This document shows, piece by piece, positions 27,416-37,000 of a stretch of DNA of 64,000 nt. Source of the DNA: an uncultured Bacteroidota bacterium (lineage in GTDB: Bacteria > Bacteroidota > Bacteroidia > Chitinophagales > Chitinophagaceae); contig CAIJXT010000020.1 of the NCBI GenBank assembly GCA_903824665.1, forward strand, positions 41,393-105,392. The letters run 5' to 3'. Numbering within the stretch: position 1 is the first letter of the stretch; every line of letters begins with the position of its first letter. The notes under the pieces were generated by a model. It was not told the origin of the DNA and ran no database searches. It saw nothing but the letters and a program-made list of their open reading frames with translations. The position numbers and the translations under genes were made by a program.

Positions 27416-27500
27416 CGATACAGGAAAACTATTCACTCAAAGATATTTCCCTGGCACCGTGAGAACTGCCAGCCCCGTTTTTTGCGGGGCTTTCTTGTGT
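27416..27500 (+). ncRNA. candidate small RNA with two adjoining hairpins
   Basis: Between the TAGATTTG box and the terminator lies about 85 bases with no plausible gene. It holds a perfect 6-bp stem CTGGCA (27451-27456) / TGCCAG (27467-27472) with a 10-base loop CCGTGAGAAC. This is followed directly by the terminator stem AGCCCCG (27471-27477) / CGGGGCT (27485-27491). The two stems share bases 27471-27472, so full pairing of one trims the other, as in a switch or attenuator. No known RNA family is recognised. It may instead be an attenuator acting before the lipoprotein gene, but that gene has its own -7 box downstream. Confidence 0.4.
27471..27500 (+). terminator. strong rho-independent terminator
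   Basis: AGCCCCG / CGGGGCT is a 7-bp GC stem with loop TTTTTTG, followed by TTCTTGTGTTT. It does not follow any protein gene on the plus strand, which is why a small RNA is proposed upstream. Confidence 0.7.
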
Positions 27501-27589
27501 TTATTAATCAATCGCAATATTTAAAATCGTTTTTTTTCATACACTGGCACAAATCACGTTCCGGGAGTAAAAATTATCGTTTTGTGCGT

Positions 27590-27597
27590 TATCTTTG
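27590..27597 (+). promoter_or_regulatory. -7 promoter box for the EGF-like lipoprotein
   Basis: TATCTTTG is an exact match, 42 bases before the ATG at 27640. No -33 TTTG is present at 18-21 bp. Confidence 0.45.
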
Positions 27598-27639
27598 AGC
27601 AAACATTTAATATTTTAGCGTTTCCAAACTTTGATAACA

Positions 27640-28143
27640 ATGCCGATACGTAACATATTGCTGACTGTATGCCTTACCATTGCCCTGTTTACTGCCATCA
27701 GCTATACTGCTTGCAAAAAAGACCCTTGCGACAATGTTATTTGCCTTAACCTCGGCGCCTGCGATGGTGGCTCCTGCACTTGCCCCACCGGATTTGAGGG
27801 GGAAAGATGCGAAAAGCTCAGCCGCGACAGATTTATCAAAACCTTCAACGGTCACGACACTTGCACATCTGACACATCTTTTTATGCGTCCTACCCTATT
27901 TACTTCCGCGCCATGCTCACTGACCCTCGCGAGATGACGATGAAAAATGTACTCAACGATATGGACGATAGCGCTGTTTGCACTATGCAGGGTGTCGACT
28001 CGTTTACATTTCAGGGTAGCAACAACAGTCTTACGTATATTGGCACCGGAAAACTAAGCAACGATTCATTGTGGCTGGTATACCGGGTAGAAAGAGACAC
28101 ATCATCTTATTTCTGCAAATTCTTCGGTCAGGGACTCAGATAA
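27640..28143 (+). CDS. lipoprotein with an EGF-like cysteine module
   Basis: The ATG at 27640 is used; an in-frame TTG three codons upstream is less likely. The signal sequence ends in a lipobox (FTAISYTAC, lipidated Cys25). The next 30 residues have the EGF-like spacing of six cysteines: DPCDNVICLNLGACDGGSCT then CPTGFEGERC. The remaining 115 residues are beta-rich with no family I know (DMDDSAVCTMQGVDSFTFQG). Similar short lipoproteins with one EGF module near the lipid anchor are common in Chitinophagaceae. The lipid would anchor it in the outer or inner membrane facing the periplasm, or on the surface. Function is unknown. Confidence 0.75.
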   Translation: MPIRNILLTVCLTIALFTAISYTACKKDPCDNVICLNLGACDGGSCTCPTGFEGERCEKLSRDRFIKTFNGHDTCTSDTSFYASYPIYFRAMLTDPREMTMKNVLNDMDDSAVCTMQGVDSFTFQGSNNSLTYIGTGKLSNDSLWLVYRVERDTSSYFCKFFGQGLR

Positions 28144-28294
28144 TTGCTTTACTCCGGCATATTAGGTGACCACTTCAATTCATCCTCTTTCGGACGATGA
28201 CTGTTTAGTTCAATTTCCTGCCGGTTTTGCACTTTAGCCATAGACCAATAATTTTTAGTTATTGCCAGATTAGTATTCCCATACGCACATGTCG

Positions 28295-28302
28295 TAACTT
28301 TG
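28295..28302 (+). promoter_or_regulatory. -7 promoter box for the bacilliredoxin gene
   Basis: TAACTTTG is an exact match, 25 bases before the ATG at 28328. The -33 box is not recognisable. Confidence 0.45.
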
Positions 28303-28327
28303 GGGAACAATAAAATATTCTACTACA

Positions 28328-28741
28328 ATGTATCCAGAACAGATAGTTGCCCCGATGAAGGCAGAATTGACAAGTCACGGCTTTCAGGAATTACTTTCAC
28401 CGTCAGACGTAGACAGCACCCTAAAGCAGGATGGAACCACTCTGCTAATGATCAATAGCGTTTGCGGATGTTCAGCCGGCACTGCCCGTCCCGGTGTACT
28501 GATGGCGGTACAAAATGCAGGTAAAGTACCAGACAGGCTTACTACCAGCTTTGCTGGCTTCGACATCGATGCGGTAAAGCAGGCGCGTTCATACCTGCTG
28601 CCATACCCTCCTTCTTCGCCAGCTATTGCACTGCTCAAGGATGGTAAAGTAGTACACATGATCGAACGCCACAATATCGAAGGTCGCTCGGCACAGATGA
28701 TTGCTGCCAACCTGATGCAGGCATTCGAAACGTATTGCTAA
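28328..28741 (+). CDS. BrxA/BrxB family bacilliredoxin
   Basis: The 137-residue thioredoxin-fold protein starts MYPEQIVAPMKAELTSHGFQ and contains the diagnostic CGC active site (INSVCGCSAGTARPG, Cys46/Cys48), then YPPSSPAIALLKDGKVVHMI, carrying the cis-Pro region. Length matches YphP/YqiW. In Firmicutes these remove bacillithiol from protein cysteines. Bacteroidota of this type often make bacillithiol or keep this protein without it, so the thiol partner here is inferred. It is monocistronic, with a -7 box before it and a good terminator after it. Confidence 0.88.
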   Translation: MYPEQIVAPMKAELTSHGFQELLSPSDVDSTLKQDGTTLLMINSVCGCSAGTARPGVLMAVQNAGKVPDRLTTSFAGFDIDAVKQARSYLLPYPPSSPAIALLKDGKVVHMIERHNIEGRSAQMIAANLMQAFETYC

Positions 28742-28790
28742 TCCGGCGTTCGGCAGAAATCAATTTGAAAATTCTTTTTGTTAAAAACAC

Positions 28791-28825
28791 AAAAGGCGGG
28801 ATATTTCCCGCCTTTTGTTTTGGGA
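28791..28825 (+). terminator. rho-independent terminator of the bacilliredoxin gene
   Basis: AAAAGGCGGGA (28791-28801) and TCCCGCCTTTT (28806-28816) form a perfect 11-bp stem with loop TATT, followed by GTTTTGGG. It is 49 bases after the stop codon. Confidence 0.85.
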
Positions 28826-28873
28826 GGCAGCCTGCCGACCATTAACTTCGCACCTCGAAAAAACCGGTAACAG

Positions 28874-30157
28874 ATGACACCACAGAAAATAACGATGGGC
28901 GCCGACGGCCGCCTCAATGTACCAGATTGTCCTATCATTCCTTTCATTGAAGGCGACGGCATTGGCCCAGACGTGTGGAATGCCAGCAAAATGGTACTCG
29001 ATGCAGCAGTAGCACACGCATATGGCGGAAAACGCCGTATAGAATGGAAAGAGATTCTTGCCGGCGAAAAAGCGTTTAATGCAACTGGCGAGTGGCTCCC
29101 AAAAGAAACACTCGATATCGCCAAAGAATACCTCATTTCTATAAAAGGCCCCCTCACCACTCCTGTAGGCGGAGGCATTCGCTCGCTCAACGTAGCTATG
29201 CGTCAGGAACTCGACTTGTATGTATGCCTGCGCCCGGTAAAATGGTACAAAGGTGTACCATCTCCTGTTGTACATCCGGAAAATGTAAACTTTACGATAT
29301 TCAGAGAAAATACAGAAGATATCTATGCCGGCATAGAATACCCCGCCGGCAGCCCCGAAGCAGCGAAACTGCTCCGCTTCCTTACTGACGAACTGGGTGC
29401 CGGCAAAAAAATCCGGTTTCCAGAATCAACGGCATTTGGTATCAAGCCGGTTTCACGCGAAGGTTCAGAAAGACTGGTAAGATCAGCAATCAAATACGCA
29501 CTCGAAAACAAATTGCCATCTGTAACACTGGTACACAAAGGCAATATCATGAAGTTCACGGAAGGTGGTTTCAAAACCTGGGGTTACGAACTTGCTGAAC
29601 GCGAATTCGGGGACAAGGTATATACCTGGGGACAATGGGAAAACGCGAAAAAAACACAGGGAGAAGATGTTGCCAACGCACGCCTTAAAAAGGAGCAGGC
29701 TTTAGGCAAGCTCATTGTCAACGATGTCATTGCCGACAACTTCCTGCAGCAGATCCTGCTTGCACCACAAGACTATTCTGTAATCGCCACCCTCAACCTG
29801 AACGGCGACTATATATCCGATGCCGCTGCCGCTGCAGTTGGTGGCATAGGCATTTCTCCCGGCGCCAATATCAACTACCTTACCGGACATGCCGTATTTG
29901 AGGCTACACATGGTACTGCACCGCGGTTTGCCAACACCAATACGATGAACCCCTCATCTTTGCTGCTGAGTGGCGTAATGATGCTCGAATACATGGGCTG
30001 GACCGAGGCCGCCTCACTGATCGAGAACGCACTGGCCACAACCATAAAACGCAAGCGCGTTACCATCGACTTTTTCAACCTTATGCACGATGCAACCCTC
30101 CTGAAAACCAGCGAGTTTGCTGCTGAGATCATCAGGAACGGCAACATGGTCTCTTAA
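28874..30157 (+). CDS. icd: NADP-dependent isocitrate dehydrogenase
   Basis: This 427-residue enzyme oxidises isocitrate to 2-oxoglutarate in the TCA cycle. It has the substrate-loop motif [20 protein letters not shown], the metal-binding Asp-rich segment ([20 protein letters not shown]) and the cofactor-loop motif [20 protein letters not shown]. Length and layout are those of the E. coli-like homodimeric class (about 415), so NADP use is inferred from class. The start [20 protein letters not shown] has the family's usual short leader. It stands alone between a terminator and the deoC promoter. Confidence 0.93.
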   Translation: MTPQKITMGADGRLNVPDCPIIPFIEGDGIGPDVWNASKMVLDAAVAHAYGGKRRIEWKEILAGEKAFNATGEWLPKETLDIAKEYLISIKGPLTTPVGGGIRSLNVAMRQELDLYVCLRPVKWYKGVPSPVVHPENVNFTIFRENTEDIYAGIEYPAGSPEAAKLLRFLTDELGAGKKIRFPESTAFGIKPVSREGSERLVRSAIKYALENKLPSVTLVHKGNIMKFTEGGFKTWGYELAEREFGDKVYTWGQWENAKKTQGEDVANARLKKEQALGKLIVNDVIADNFLQQILLAPQDYSVIATLNLNGDYISDAAAAAVGGIGISPGANINYLTGHAVFEATHGTAPRFANTNTMNPSSLLLSGVMMLEYMGWTEAASLIENALATTIKRKRVTIDFFNLMHDATLLKTSEFAAEIIRNGNMVS

Positions 30158-30238
30158 CCGGGTTCGTCAGTCCCATTCATTTGCATTAACAAAAATAATA
30201 AATGCAGAAAAAACGGCTCATAATTTTCTATTTAATAG

Positions 30239-30246
30239 TAATTTTG
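30239..30246 (+). promoter_or_regulatory. -7 promoter box for deoC
   Basis: TAATTTTG is an exact match, 24 bases before the ATG at 30271. No clear -33 box. Confidence 0.45.
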
Positions 30247-30270
30247 AGGCGTACCTTTCTGAATAAGTGA

Positions 30271-30942
30271 ATGACACTCAACCTTGCGTCCTATATTGAC
30301 CATACTGTACTCAAGCAGACAACCACTGCATCTGAAGTTGACAAGCTCTGCGTGGAAGCTTCTATCGCAGGATTTGTAGCTGTTTGCGTCCCCCCCAAAT
30401 ATGTGCTGGGAGCCAAAAAGCTCCTCGACAATTCGAAAGTTAAAGTAGCTACAGTCATCGGATTTCCTCTTGGGTTTAATGCAACCGATATAAAAGTCAA
30501 AGAAATCCAGGAGGCCATCTTCATGGGGGCAGATGAGGTCGATATGGTCATTGATCTTTGTGCGCTTAAAAGCGGCGACTGGAAACAATTAGCCAAAGAA
30601 ATCGAGGCATGCCTTATACCCGTCACGGCAGCTGCAAAAAAAATAAAAGTGATTGTGGAAAGTGGGATGCTCACAGACAGCGAGATTATTTCCTGCTGCG
30701 AGTTGTACCGAAACTATGGCATTGACTTCATGAAAACTTCAACAGGCTATTCCGGTGTCGGAGCAACTGTTCATGCTGTAAACCTCATGCGCGAGCACCT
30801 GCCTGCCCACATCGGAATAAAAGCGTCAGGAGGCATACGCTCATTCGCATTTGCTAAAGACCTGATAGATGCGGGTGCTACCCGTATTGGTTGCAGTGCC
30901 AGCACGCAGATCATGCGTGAGTTTAAAGAAGCGAGGAAATAG
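30271..30942 (+). CDS. deoC: deoxyribose-phosphate aldolase
   Basis: This 223-residue class I aldolase cleaves 2-deoxyribose 5-phosphate to acetaldehyde and glyceraldehyde 3-phosphate in deoxynucleoside breakdown. The catalytic residues are in place: Asp91 in DEVDMVID, the Schiff-base Lys155 in DFMKTSTGY, and Lys184 in IGIKASGGIR. The N-terminal YIDHTVLK and PPKYV are typical. The length is that of the short DeoC class. It is followed by a SPOR-domain gene 54 bp downstream that has its own -7 box, so co-transcription is possible but not needed. No other nucleoside catabolism gene is nearby. Confidence 0.95.
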   Translation: MTLNLASYIDHTVLKQTTTASEVDKLCVEASIAGFVAVCVPPKYVLGAKKLLDNSKVKVATVIGFPLGFNATDIKVKEIQEAIFMGADEVDMVIDLCALKSGDWKQLAKEIEACLIPVTAAAKKIKVIVESGMLTDSEIISCCELYRNYGIDFMKTSTGYSGVGATVHAVNLMREHLPAHIGIKASGGIRSFAFAKDLIDAGATRIGCSASTQIMREFKEARK

Positions 30943-30978
30943 CGTTATCCGCCATTGGCTTTTTGTACTCCAATTGTC

Positions 30979-30986
30979 TATTTTTG
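30979..30986 (+). promoter_or_regulatory. -7 promoter box very close to the SPOR gene start
   Basis: TATTTTTG is an exact match that ends 10 bases before the ATG at 30997; an ATTG at 30954-30957 is 21 bp upstream. The transcript from it would have almost no leader. Confidence 0.5.
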
Positions 30987-30996
30987 CACTTGTCAA

Positions 30997-31506
30997 ATGG
31001 TTCCGCTCCTTCGCGCTATATCGCTGTTTACATTGATTGCCGGTGTTAGCCCTACCCATGCCCAAACCGACCAGCAGGGCGCTGTGGTAATTCACGCTGA
31101 TGCCCGTTTGGCAGTTTTGGTGCGTAAAAACCACAGCTATGTGCGCCTCTCAACACCCGAGCCACCAAAACCTGCGGAAATAGCCGCTCGACCCGCTCCT
31201 GGCACAACGACCATTGGACCGTCGGGTCTGGTACACCACGATATGCGTACCACTTATTCCGGAAAAGGTTTCAGAGTACAGATATACAACGGCCCCAGCA
31301 GAGAAAAAGCACTCGCTGCAAAAACAGCCTTTATGAGGCATAATCCGGGTGTGAGTAGCTATATAATGTATATAGCGCCTGGCTTCAGGGTAAAGGTCGG
31401 CGACTTCCGCTTCCGGCACGAGGCAGAAGGAATGCTCCGCGTGGCCAACTCCATGTTCAGCCCCAGCATGATTGTACCTGACGAAGTGACAGTAAGCGGC
31501 TATTAA
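30997..31506 (+). CDS. SPOR-domain periplasmic protein
   Basis: The start at 30997 (MVPLLRAISLFTLIAGVSPT) is chosen because a -7 box sits between it and the upstream in-frame Met at 30955. The 169-residue product has a signal peptide ending THAQ, then a Pro/Ala-rich spacer (TPEPPKPAEIAARPAPGT). The SPOR domain covers about the last 80 residues, with GFRVQIYNGPSREKALAAKT at its start and PGFRVKVGDFRFRHEAEGML in the second repeat. SPOR domains bind denuded peptidoglycan glycans, often at division sites. There is no transmembrane anchor, unlike FtsN. It converges on the glycosyltransferase gene. Confidence 0.8.
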   Translation: MVPLLRAISLFTLIAGVSPTHAQTDQQGAVVIHADARLAVLVRKNHSYVRLSTPEPPKPAEIAARPAPGTTTIGPSGLVHHDMRTTYSGKGFRVQIYNGPSREKALAAKTAFMRHNPGVSSYIMYIAPGFRVKVGDFRFRHEAEGMLRVANSMFSPSMIVPDEVTVSGY

Positions 31507-31542
31507 AATCATAGCCACTCCCGATTGTGCTCTAACAGGCTT

Positions 31543-32295
31543 TTACGCCTTTGGACGGCCGTACAACTTACTCTTCAGCAGGCCCCATTTATGAAAACGG
31601 TGCGTTAGCGACACGCGCAAAACCCCACGGCCATACTTCATACTCCGTGTGAAATTGATGCTCGATGCCTCCTCAAAGTACTTTGTTGGACACGTTACCT
31701 CTGCAATCTCATAACCATTCATGAAAATCTGCGAGATCATCTCGTTGTCAAACACAAAATCATCGCTATTGTGCGAAAAGTCGATTGAACGGATCACCTC
31801 TGCGCTGAAAGCTCGGTAACCAGTATGGTATTCGCTCAGCTTTTGCCCCAGCATTATGTTTTCAAACAAGGTAAGGCAACGGTTGAATATGTATTTATAC
31901 ATCGGCATTCCACCACGCAAAGCGCCCTTGCCCAGAATACGCGATGCCAGTGCCACCGGATATACGTCCATAGCTATGATAGATGACATCGCATGTATCA
32001 GCTTTGGGGTATACTGGTAATCGGGGTGCAGCATGATCACAATGTCAGCACCCAGCTCCAGCGCCTTGCGGTAGCAGCTTTTCTGATTTCCACCATACCC
32101 TTTATTCACCTCGTGCTTTATAATGTGGTTTATGCCCAGGCGGCGACCTTCGCCAACAGTGTCATCACGGCTGTTGTCATCCACCAGCACCACATCATCG
32201 ACTATATCAAACGGAATCTCTTTATAAGTGCGTTCCAACGTCAGTGCTGCGTTATAGGCAGGCAATACGATCACTATTTTTTTACCATTAAGCAT
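31543..32295 (-). CDS. family 2 glycosyltransferase, polyprenyl-phosphate type
   Basis: The start at 32295 (MLNGKKIVIVLPAYNAALTL) is chosen because the -7 box at 32312-32305 lies between it and an upstream in-frame Met. The 250-residue product has the GT-A fold: VLPAYNAA, VVLVDDNSRDDT for nucleotide binding, NKGYGGNQKSCYRKALELGA, and MLHPDYQYTPKLI where the usual DxD reads HPDYQY as in many dolichol-phosphate mannosyltransferase-like enzymes. The acceptor motif ISEIFMNGYEIAEV-like stretch and KYGRGVLRVSLTHRF follow. It lacks C-terminal membrane helices. It probably transfers a sugar to a lipid carrier or directly to an envelope glycan; the substrate is not deducible. Confidence 0.82.
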   Translation of the reverse strand: MLNGKKIVIVLPAYNAALTLERTYKEIPFDIVDDVVLVDDNSRDDTVGEGRRLGINHIIKHEVNKGYGGNQKSCYRKALELGADIVIMLHPDYQYTPKLIHAMSSIIAMDVYPVALASRILGKGALRGGMPMYKYIFNRCLTLFENIMLGQKLSEYHTGYRAFSAEVIRSIDFSHNSDDFVFDNEMISQIFMNGYEIAEVTCPTKYFEEASSINFTRSMKYGRGVLRVSLTHRFHKWGLLKSKLYGRPKA

Positions 32296-32304
32296 AACAG
32301 GGGG

Positions 32305-32312
32305 CAAAAATA
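32305..32312 (-). promoter_or_regulatory. -7 promoter box for the glycosyltransferase
   Basis: On the minus strand this reads TATTTTTG, an exact match ending 10 bases before the start at 32295. It lies just downstream of the terminator for the T9SS protein. Confidence 0.45.
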
Positions 32313-32324
32313 ATATTAATCCTG

Positions 32325-32373
32325 AAAAAAAGCCCGCATATATTATTGTACTCATCGTACACATATATGCGGG
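32325..32373 (-). terminator. terminator of the T9SS cargo gene
   Basis: CCCGCATATAT (32333-32343) and ATATATGCGGG (32363-32373) form a perfect 11-bp stem, extended by an inner TGTAC/GTACA pairing. On the minus strand it is followed by CTTTTTTTCAG. It is 36 bases after the stop at 32409. Confidence 0.85.
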
Positions 32374-32408
32374 TGTGAATACTTTTCAATTAAAATGGAG
32401 TAATCGTA

Positions 32409-33413
32409 CTAAAATACGCTCACTTTACCCCGCTGTAGCGTGTTGCCATTCTTATCGGTCACTACATACAGATACAAACCGGCAGCCATATCGCTGATAT
32501 CAACCTGATCAGCACCGGTCAATTGCTGCGATGCCACTGCCTGACCGCTAACTGATACCAGACTAAATGTATAACCTGCATGTTTTGCACTGCTCAGGTA
32601 CAGCTTACCGCTTGCCGGATTAGGGAAAACGCGCACCACCTCTACATTACCAGCCACATTTCTTACAGACTGTGGTACACCGGTATAGCTAACATCATCT
32701 ACGTACAGTATGCTGCTATCCAGTGCAGACCCTGCACCGCCACTGCTGGCAAAAATAATACGCAGTGTATGCACAGCGTAATCGGTTGTGCCATATACAA
32801 TGTTGGCTGTGATTTGTGTAAATGATGCTGATGGCGCAATATTGAATGTACCGGTACCAACCACCGAATCAGAAACCGCTCCTACGGTTGCCAGTGCCTG
32901 AGCGGTAAGCACACCTTCATCTGTTCCGGGCAACCCGGTAGTGGTGTCCGGACCAGGAAAGTAGGCCACCCATGCACTCACTGTAGTAGGGCGCTCTGTC
33001 ACTGCCGTGCCGCCATCATACAATACAGCACTCATCGGGTCACCGCCACCTGATAAAATACCCAGATCAACGTCTATTTTGGCATTAGACAGTATTCCGG
33101 GCATAGCCCCGATCACATCCTGTGTTTCTGTCATCACCCTGGCCGATGCTACTCCGCCATTCTTAAAGGTTGTCTCTTCAAAGATTTGCTGGTGCCAGTC
33201 AGATCCGGCGCCAATAATACTCCCAAACAATTGCCCGTAAGACACGACGATCGAGTCAAATCCAAACCACTGATTGGGAGCCTGAATAGGCACCACCGGA
33301 GCCGTACCTGCCGCACCGGTGCGCCAGCTTTCCATACCGGCATTAGCTATCGTTTGCCCGAAAGTGGTACCGGCAATCAAAAAAGATGCAATAGTAAAAT
33401 ACAGTTTTTTCAT
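32409..33413 (-). CDS. T9SS cargo protein, carbohydrate-binding-like
   Basis: This 334-residue protein has a signal peptide (MKKLYFTIASFLIAGTTFGQ) and a C-terminal T9SS sorting domain of about 75 residues (VVRVFPNPASGKLYLSSAKH, ending KNGNTLQRGKVSVF). The middle 230 residues start GMESWRTGAAGT-like text and read as a beta-sandwich with DSSILYVDDVSYTG near its end. That layout resembles the Listeria-Bacteroides/PCMD-type and carbohydrate-binding-like modules seen in other Bacteroidota surface proteins. No catalytic residues are evident. It is predicted to be on the cell surface or released. It has a strong terminator and is probably transcribed alone. Confidence 0.8.
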   Translation of the reverse strand: MKKLYFTIASFLIAGTTFGQTIANAGMESWRTGAAGTAPVVPIQAPNQWFGFDSIVVSYGQLFGSIIGAGSDWHQQIFEETTFKNGGVASARVMTETQDVIGAMPGILSNAKIDVDLGILSGGGDPMSAVLYDGGTAVTERPTTVSAWVAYFPGPDTTTGLPGTDEGVLTAQALATVGAVSDSVVGTGTFNIAPSASFTQITANIVYGTTDYAVHTLRIIFASSGGAGSALDSSILYVDDVSYTGVPQSVRNVAGNVEVVRVFPNPASGKLYLSSAKHAGYTFSLVSVSGQAVASQQLTGADQVDISDMAAGLYLYVVTDKNGNTLQRGKVSVF

Positions 33414-33556
33414 ACGATTGTATTTGGGTGTGTTAAAAACGAATCTAATGCAATTTAAGCACGTCGGCTAAATAAAAATTAGCACATTATATAGTTATTT
33501 TATACCAATGCGTTTTGCCTTCCAGAAAGAAAACAGTCACCTGCCGACATGCGATA

Positions 33557-34027
33557 TCAACCATTTAGTCCTTTCAGACATGCCATGATAGCATCAAAAT
33601 TCGGAATCTCAGATGCATTTTCCAGCACTTCGGCATACTGAACAACGCCATTCGCATCTATCACGAATGCCGAGCGTTTGGCTACCCCATCCATATCATT
33701 GTAAAAGTGCTCATACAAACTGTCGTAAGCCTTAGAAGCCACTTTATTGAAATCACTGAGCAACGTAAAATTGAGCTGCTGGTCTTGTTTGTACCGGTCC
33801 AGCGAAAACAGGGAATCCACTGAAATACCAAAAACTGTTGTGTTCAGATCGTTGTACGCCGCCAGATTGTCGCGCGTCATACACAGTTCCTTGGTACATG
33901 TGCCAGTGAATGCCAGCGGGAAAAACAATAACAAAACACTTTTGCCTTTATACTCACTGAGTGTAACCTTATTCTTCTCTGTATCACGCAGTGTAAAATC
34001 CGGAGCTTGCTGTCCTACTTGTATCAT
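33557..34027 (-). CDS. peroxiredoxin, BCP/AhpE-like
   Basis: This 156-residue thioredoxin-fold enzyme has the peroxidatic site FFPLAFTGTCTKELC. Cys44 is the reactive Cys in T-x-x-C and Cys49 lies five residues on, the spacing of the resolving Cys in bacterioferritin-comigratory protein-type (BCP) enzymes. The Pro and Thr that position the active Cys are present. The downstream FGISVDSLFSLDRYKQDQ and FVIDANGVVQYAEV match AhpC/TSA proteins. It reduces peroxides using thioredoxin. There is no signal peptide, so it is cytoplasmic. Which peroxiredoxin subclass it belongs to (BCP or AhpE) is not certain. Confidence 0.88.
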   Translation of the reverse strand: MIQVGQQAPDFTLRDTEKNKVTLSEYKGKSVLLLFFPLAFTGTCTKELCMTRDNLAAYNDLNTTVFGISVDSLFSLDRYKQDQQLNFTLLSDFNKVASKAYDSLYEHFYNDMDGVAKRSAFVIDANGVVQYAEVLENASEIPNFDAIMACLKGLNG

Positions 34028-34097
34028 TCTGTTTTATTTATTAATGTTTAAATTGTTTCAAAAATTTTCTCGTTCCCAAAAACCGGCTTGACTGAAG

Positions 34098-37000
34098 CTA
34101 ACTCCGTCCTTCCAGTTCCTTAACCGACCGGTCTATATGCACCAGCAGTTCGTCTATGCTGGCATACACGCCTTCGTTATTGTCATTGCACATGTGTTCT
34201 ATCTTCGATCCCAGCTCGCCGGTACTTCTCATACCCATTATCAGCATATTGGGCTTAAAGGCATGTATACGTAGCGCTATCTCCTTCATATCCTTTGCTT
34301 CGCGGGCTTCATTCAGCTTCTCTTTGAATGGCGCTACACCTTTCAAATACATGGCTATGTACTTCTTGATCCGCTTATCATCTCCTTCGCAAAAATTGTG
34401 CAAATAAGCGGCATCGGTTACCGTATCTCCACCGGCCGACTCCATCTCCACAAATTCAGCCTTTTGTTCCTTTTCCTTAGCTTGCTGTTGTTCTTTACCT
34501 TTCTTAGGTGGCGGCACACTTCCGGGCACTACTACACCATCCTTCTTTCTGCCGGTAAGCTCTGCAATAGTATTGATCAGCTGCCATGCCTTAAAGGGCT
34601 TAGGCACATAAGAATTCATGCCGCTCTGTATGCACTTATCTATATCGTTCCGCAATGTGCTCGCTGTCAACGCTATAATCGGCACATCCTTATTGGGTGC
34701 CTGCAATTTCCTGATAGCTATAGTAGCGTCTAGCCCGTTCATTACAGGCATCTGCACGTCCATCAGCACCACATCATACCTATTGTCTCTGGCTGCATGC
34801 AGTGCCTCTTCTCCGTTTATTACATTGTCTATCTGCACATCTGCCTTCAGCAGCAAGGTCTCATTCACTACTATGCGGTTGTATTCGTTATCATCGGCCA
34901 GCAGTATGCGCAGCCCATTGAGTATGCTGCCATCTGCTTTCTTTTCCTGCTTTATTCGCTGCTCCAGCAATTCCGTAGAGCCCTTAGGATACTTGATAAT
35001 GAAGTAAAATGTAGTGCCGCTGCCCAATACACTTTCTATCGCAATCTTACCGCCATGTAGCTCTACCAGTTGCTTGGAAATAGATAGACCCAGACCCGTA
35101 CCGCCATATTTGCGGGTATCCGAGCTGTTCACCTGCGCAAAATTACCAAACAGACTGTTGATCTTATCGGCAGGTATACCAATTCCGGTATCGATGATCG
35201 AGAATCGTACCGACACGGATTTATCATCTCTGTGCTCTTCACGCAACTCCAATTGCACGCCACCACGCTCGGTAAACTTGATGGCATTACCACCCAGATT
35301 GATCAACACCTGATTGAGCCTGAAAGGGTCGCCCACAACAACGTCGGTGAGACCCTTGTGTATGTCTATTGTTAGCTGCAGTCCTTTTTCATCCGCACGG
35401 TGAGCCAGCGTATCCTTAACTTGTTTTACAGTATCAGACAGCGAGAAGTCTATAGCTTCCAGTTCCATCTTACCTGCCTCAATCTTCGACAGATCCAGAA
35501 TGTCATTGATGATATGCAGCAGCACATCAGACGATTTGCTGATGGCCTGTAGATAGCTTACCTGATCTGGCCTTGGCTGCTTCTCCAGCAGTATTTCTGT
35601 CATACCACTCACCGCATTCATAGGTGTGCGTATCTCATGGCTCATATTCGCCAGAAACATTTGCTTGAATTTCTCTGAATTCTCAGCGCGCTCACGCATC
35701 AGTTCGGCGGTTTCTTTCTCTGCAGCTATTTGCTTATTCTTCTCTTCAAGCACTTTCTTGTTTTCGCGCATCAGCTTGAATCGATTGTACCATACCACCG
35801 ACATCGCAGCAAACATACCTATGCAGATGATGTAGAATACTCTTTCTTTCTTGGCCTGTGCACTCTTGGCAGCATTCAGCGCATTGGTCTTTTCCAGCTC
35901 CGCCTTTGCCACAGCTGCCTGCGCTTCAAGACCTGCCTGCTTGCGTTCGTATTCGAGCGATATCTGCTTCTGTTTTAGCTCCTCTTCATAGCGCAGCTGT
36001 TCCCGCTCCTTTTCCGACGTTGCAGCAGCCTGCTTCATTTCATACTCATGCTTCAGCGAGCTCAGCATCATCTCTTTCTGCATCGCCGTTTCTTTCTCCT
36101 GGCTTTCCTGCTTCAAGGTCTCCTGCTTCTTGGTAAACACATATTGCATGTCCTTGCGGGCCACTTCATTGCTCTTGTCCTGGTTGTACATGCTCTCCAG
36201 ATACACATTGTGTTGCTTGAAGCTCTCTTTTGAACCTTCCTTATCTCCTTCCAGATATTGCACTTTCGACAGCACTTCGTAAGTTTCCTCCAGCTGCCCC
36301 AGATCGCCGGCCTCTTTCTGCACATCTATCGCCTTTGCCAGGTAATAGTGTGCTCGCTGCAACCTCGTCGGAACCGGCAATGCAGTCAACGTATCTGGCA
36401 GTGCTGTTTTTGATTTGTTTTCGGCAATTGCGTGATAGCACTTACCTATATTCAGCAGGTTTACACCTACTCCCGATTTGTCCCCCTGATCGCCAGATAA
36501 CTGGTATGCCCGCAGCGAAAACTGCAACGCCTTCGGATAGTCGCCCTGCATGATGTAAACATCAGCAGCGTTCTGCAGGTTGTCAGCTATAAGGTCCTTT
36601 CTGCCGGTTTCTTCTGAGAGTTTCAGCGAGCGCAGAAAACAATCTAGTGCTTTCTGATTGTCTTTCTGGATACCATAAATCAAACCAGCCTTATATAACG
36701 CCGACGCTATACCACGCTTGTCACCCGCAGCTTCGTAAAACTTTTGCGACTGCAATGCATAATCCAGCGCCTGTGGATAGTTGGCCTGACTTTTATACAC
36801 CAGACTTATATTGCCCAGATTCTCTCCTACAATTTTCTTATCACCCAGCGACTCTCCCTTACCCATCGACTGTTTGTAGTACTCTGTGGCTTTAGCATAG
36901 TCGCGGCGCGTATGATACAGACTTCCCAACTCAGCGTAGATATCAGCCGACTCCCGTGCATCACCCAATTCTTCCGAAACCTTCAGGCATTTCATATAGT

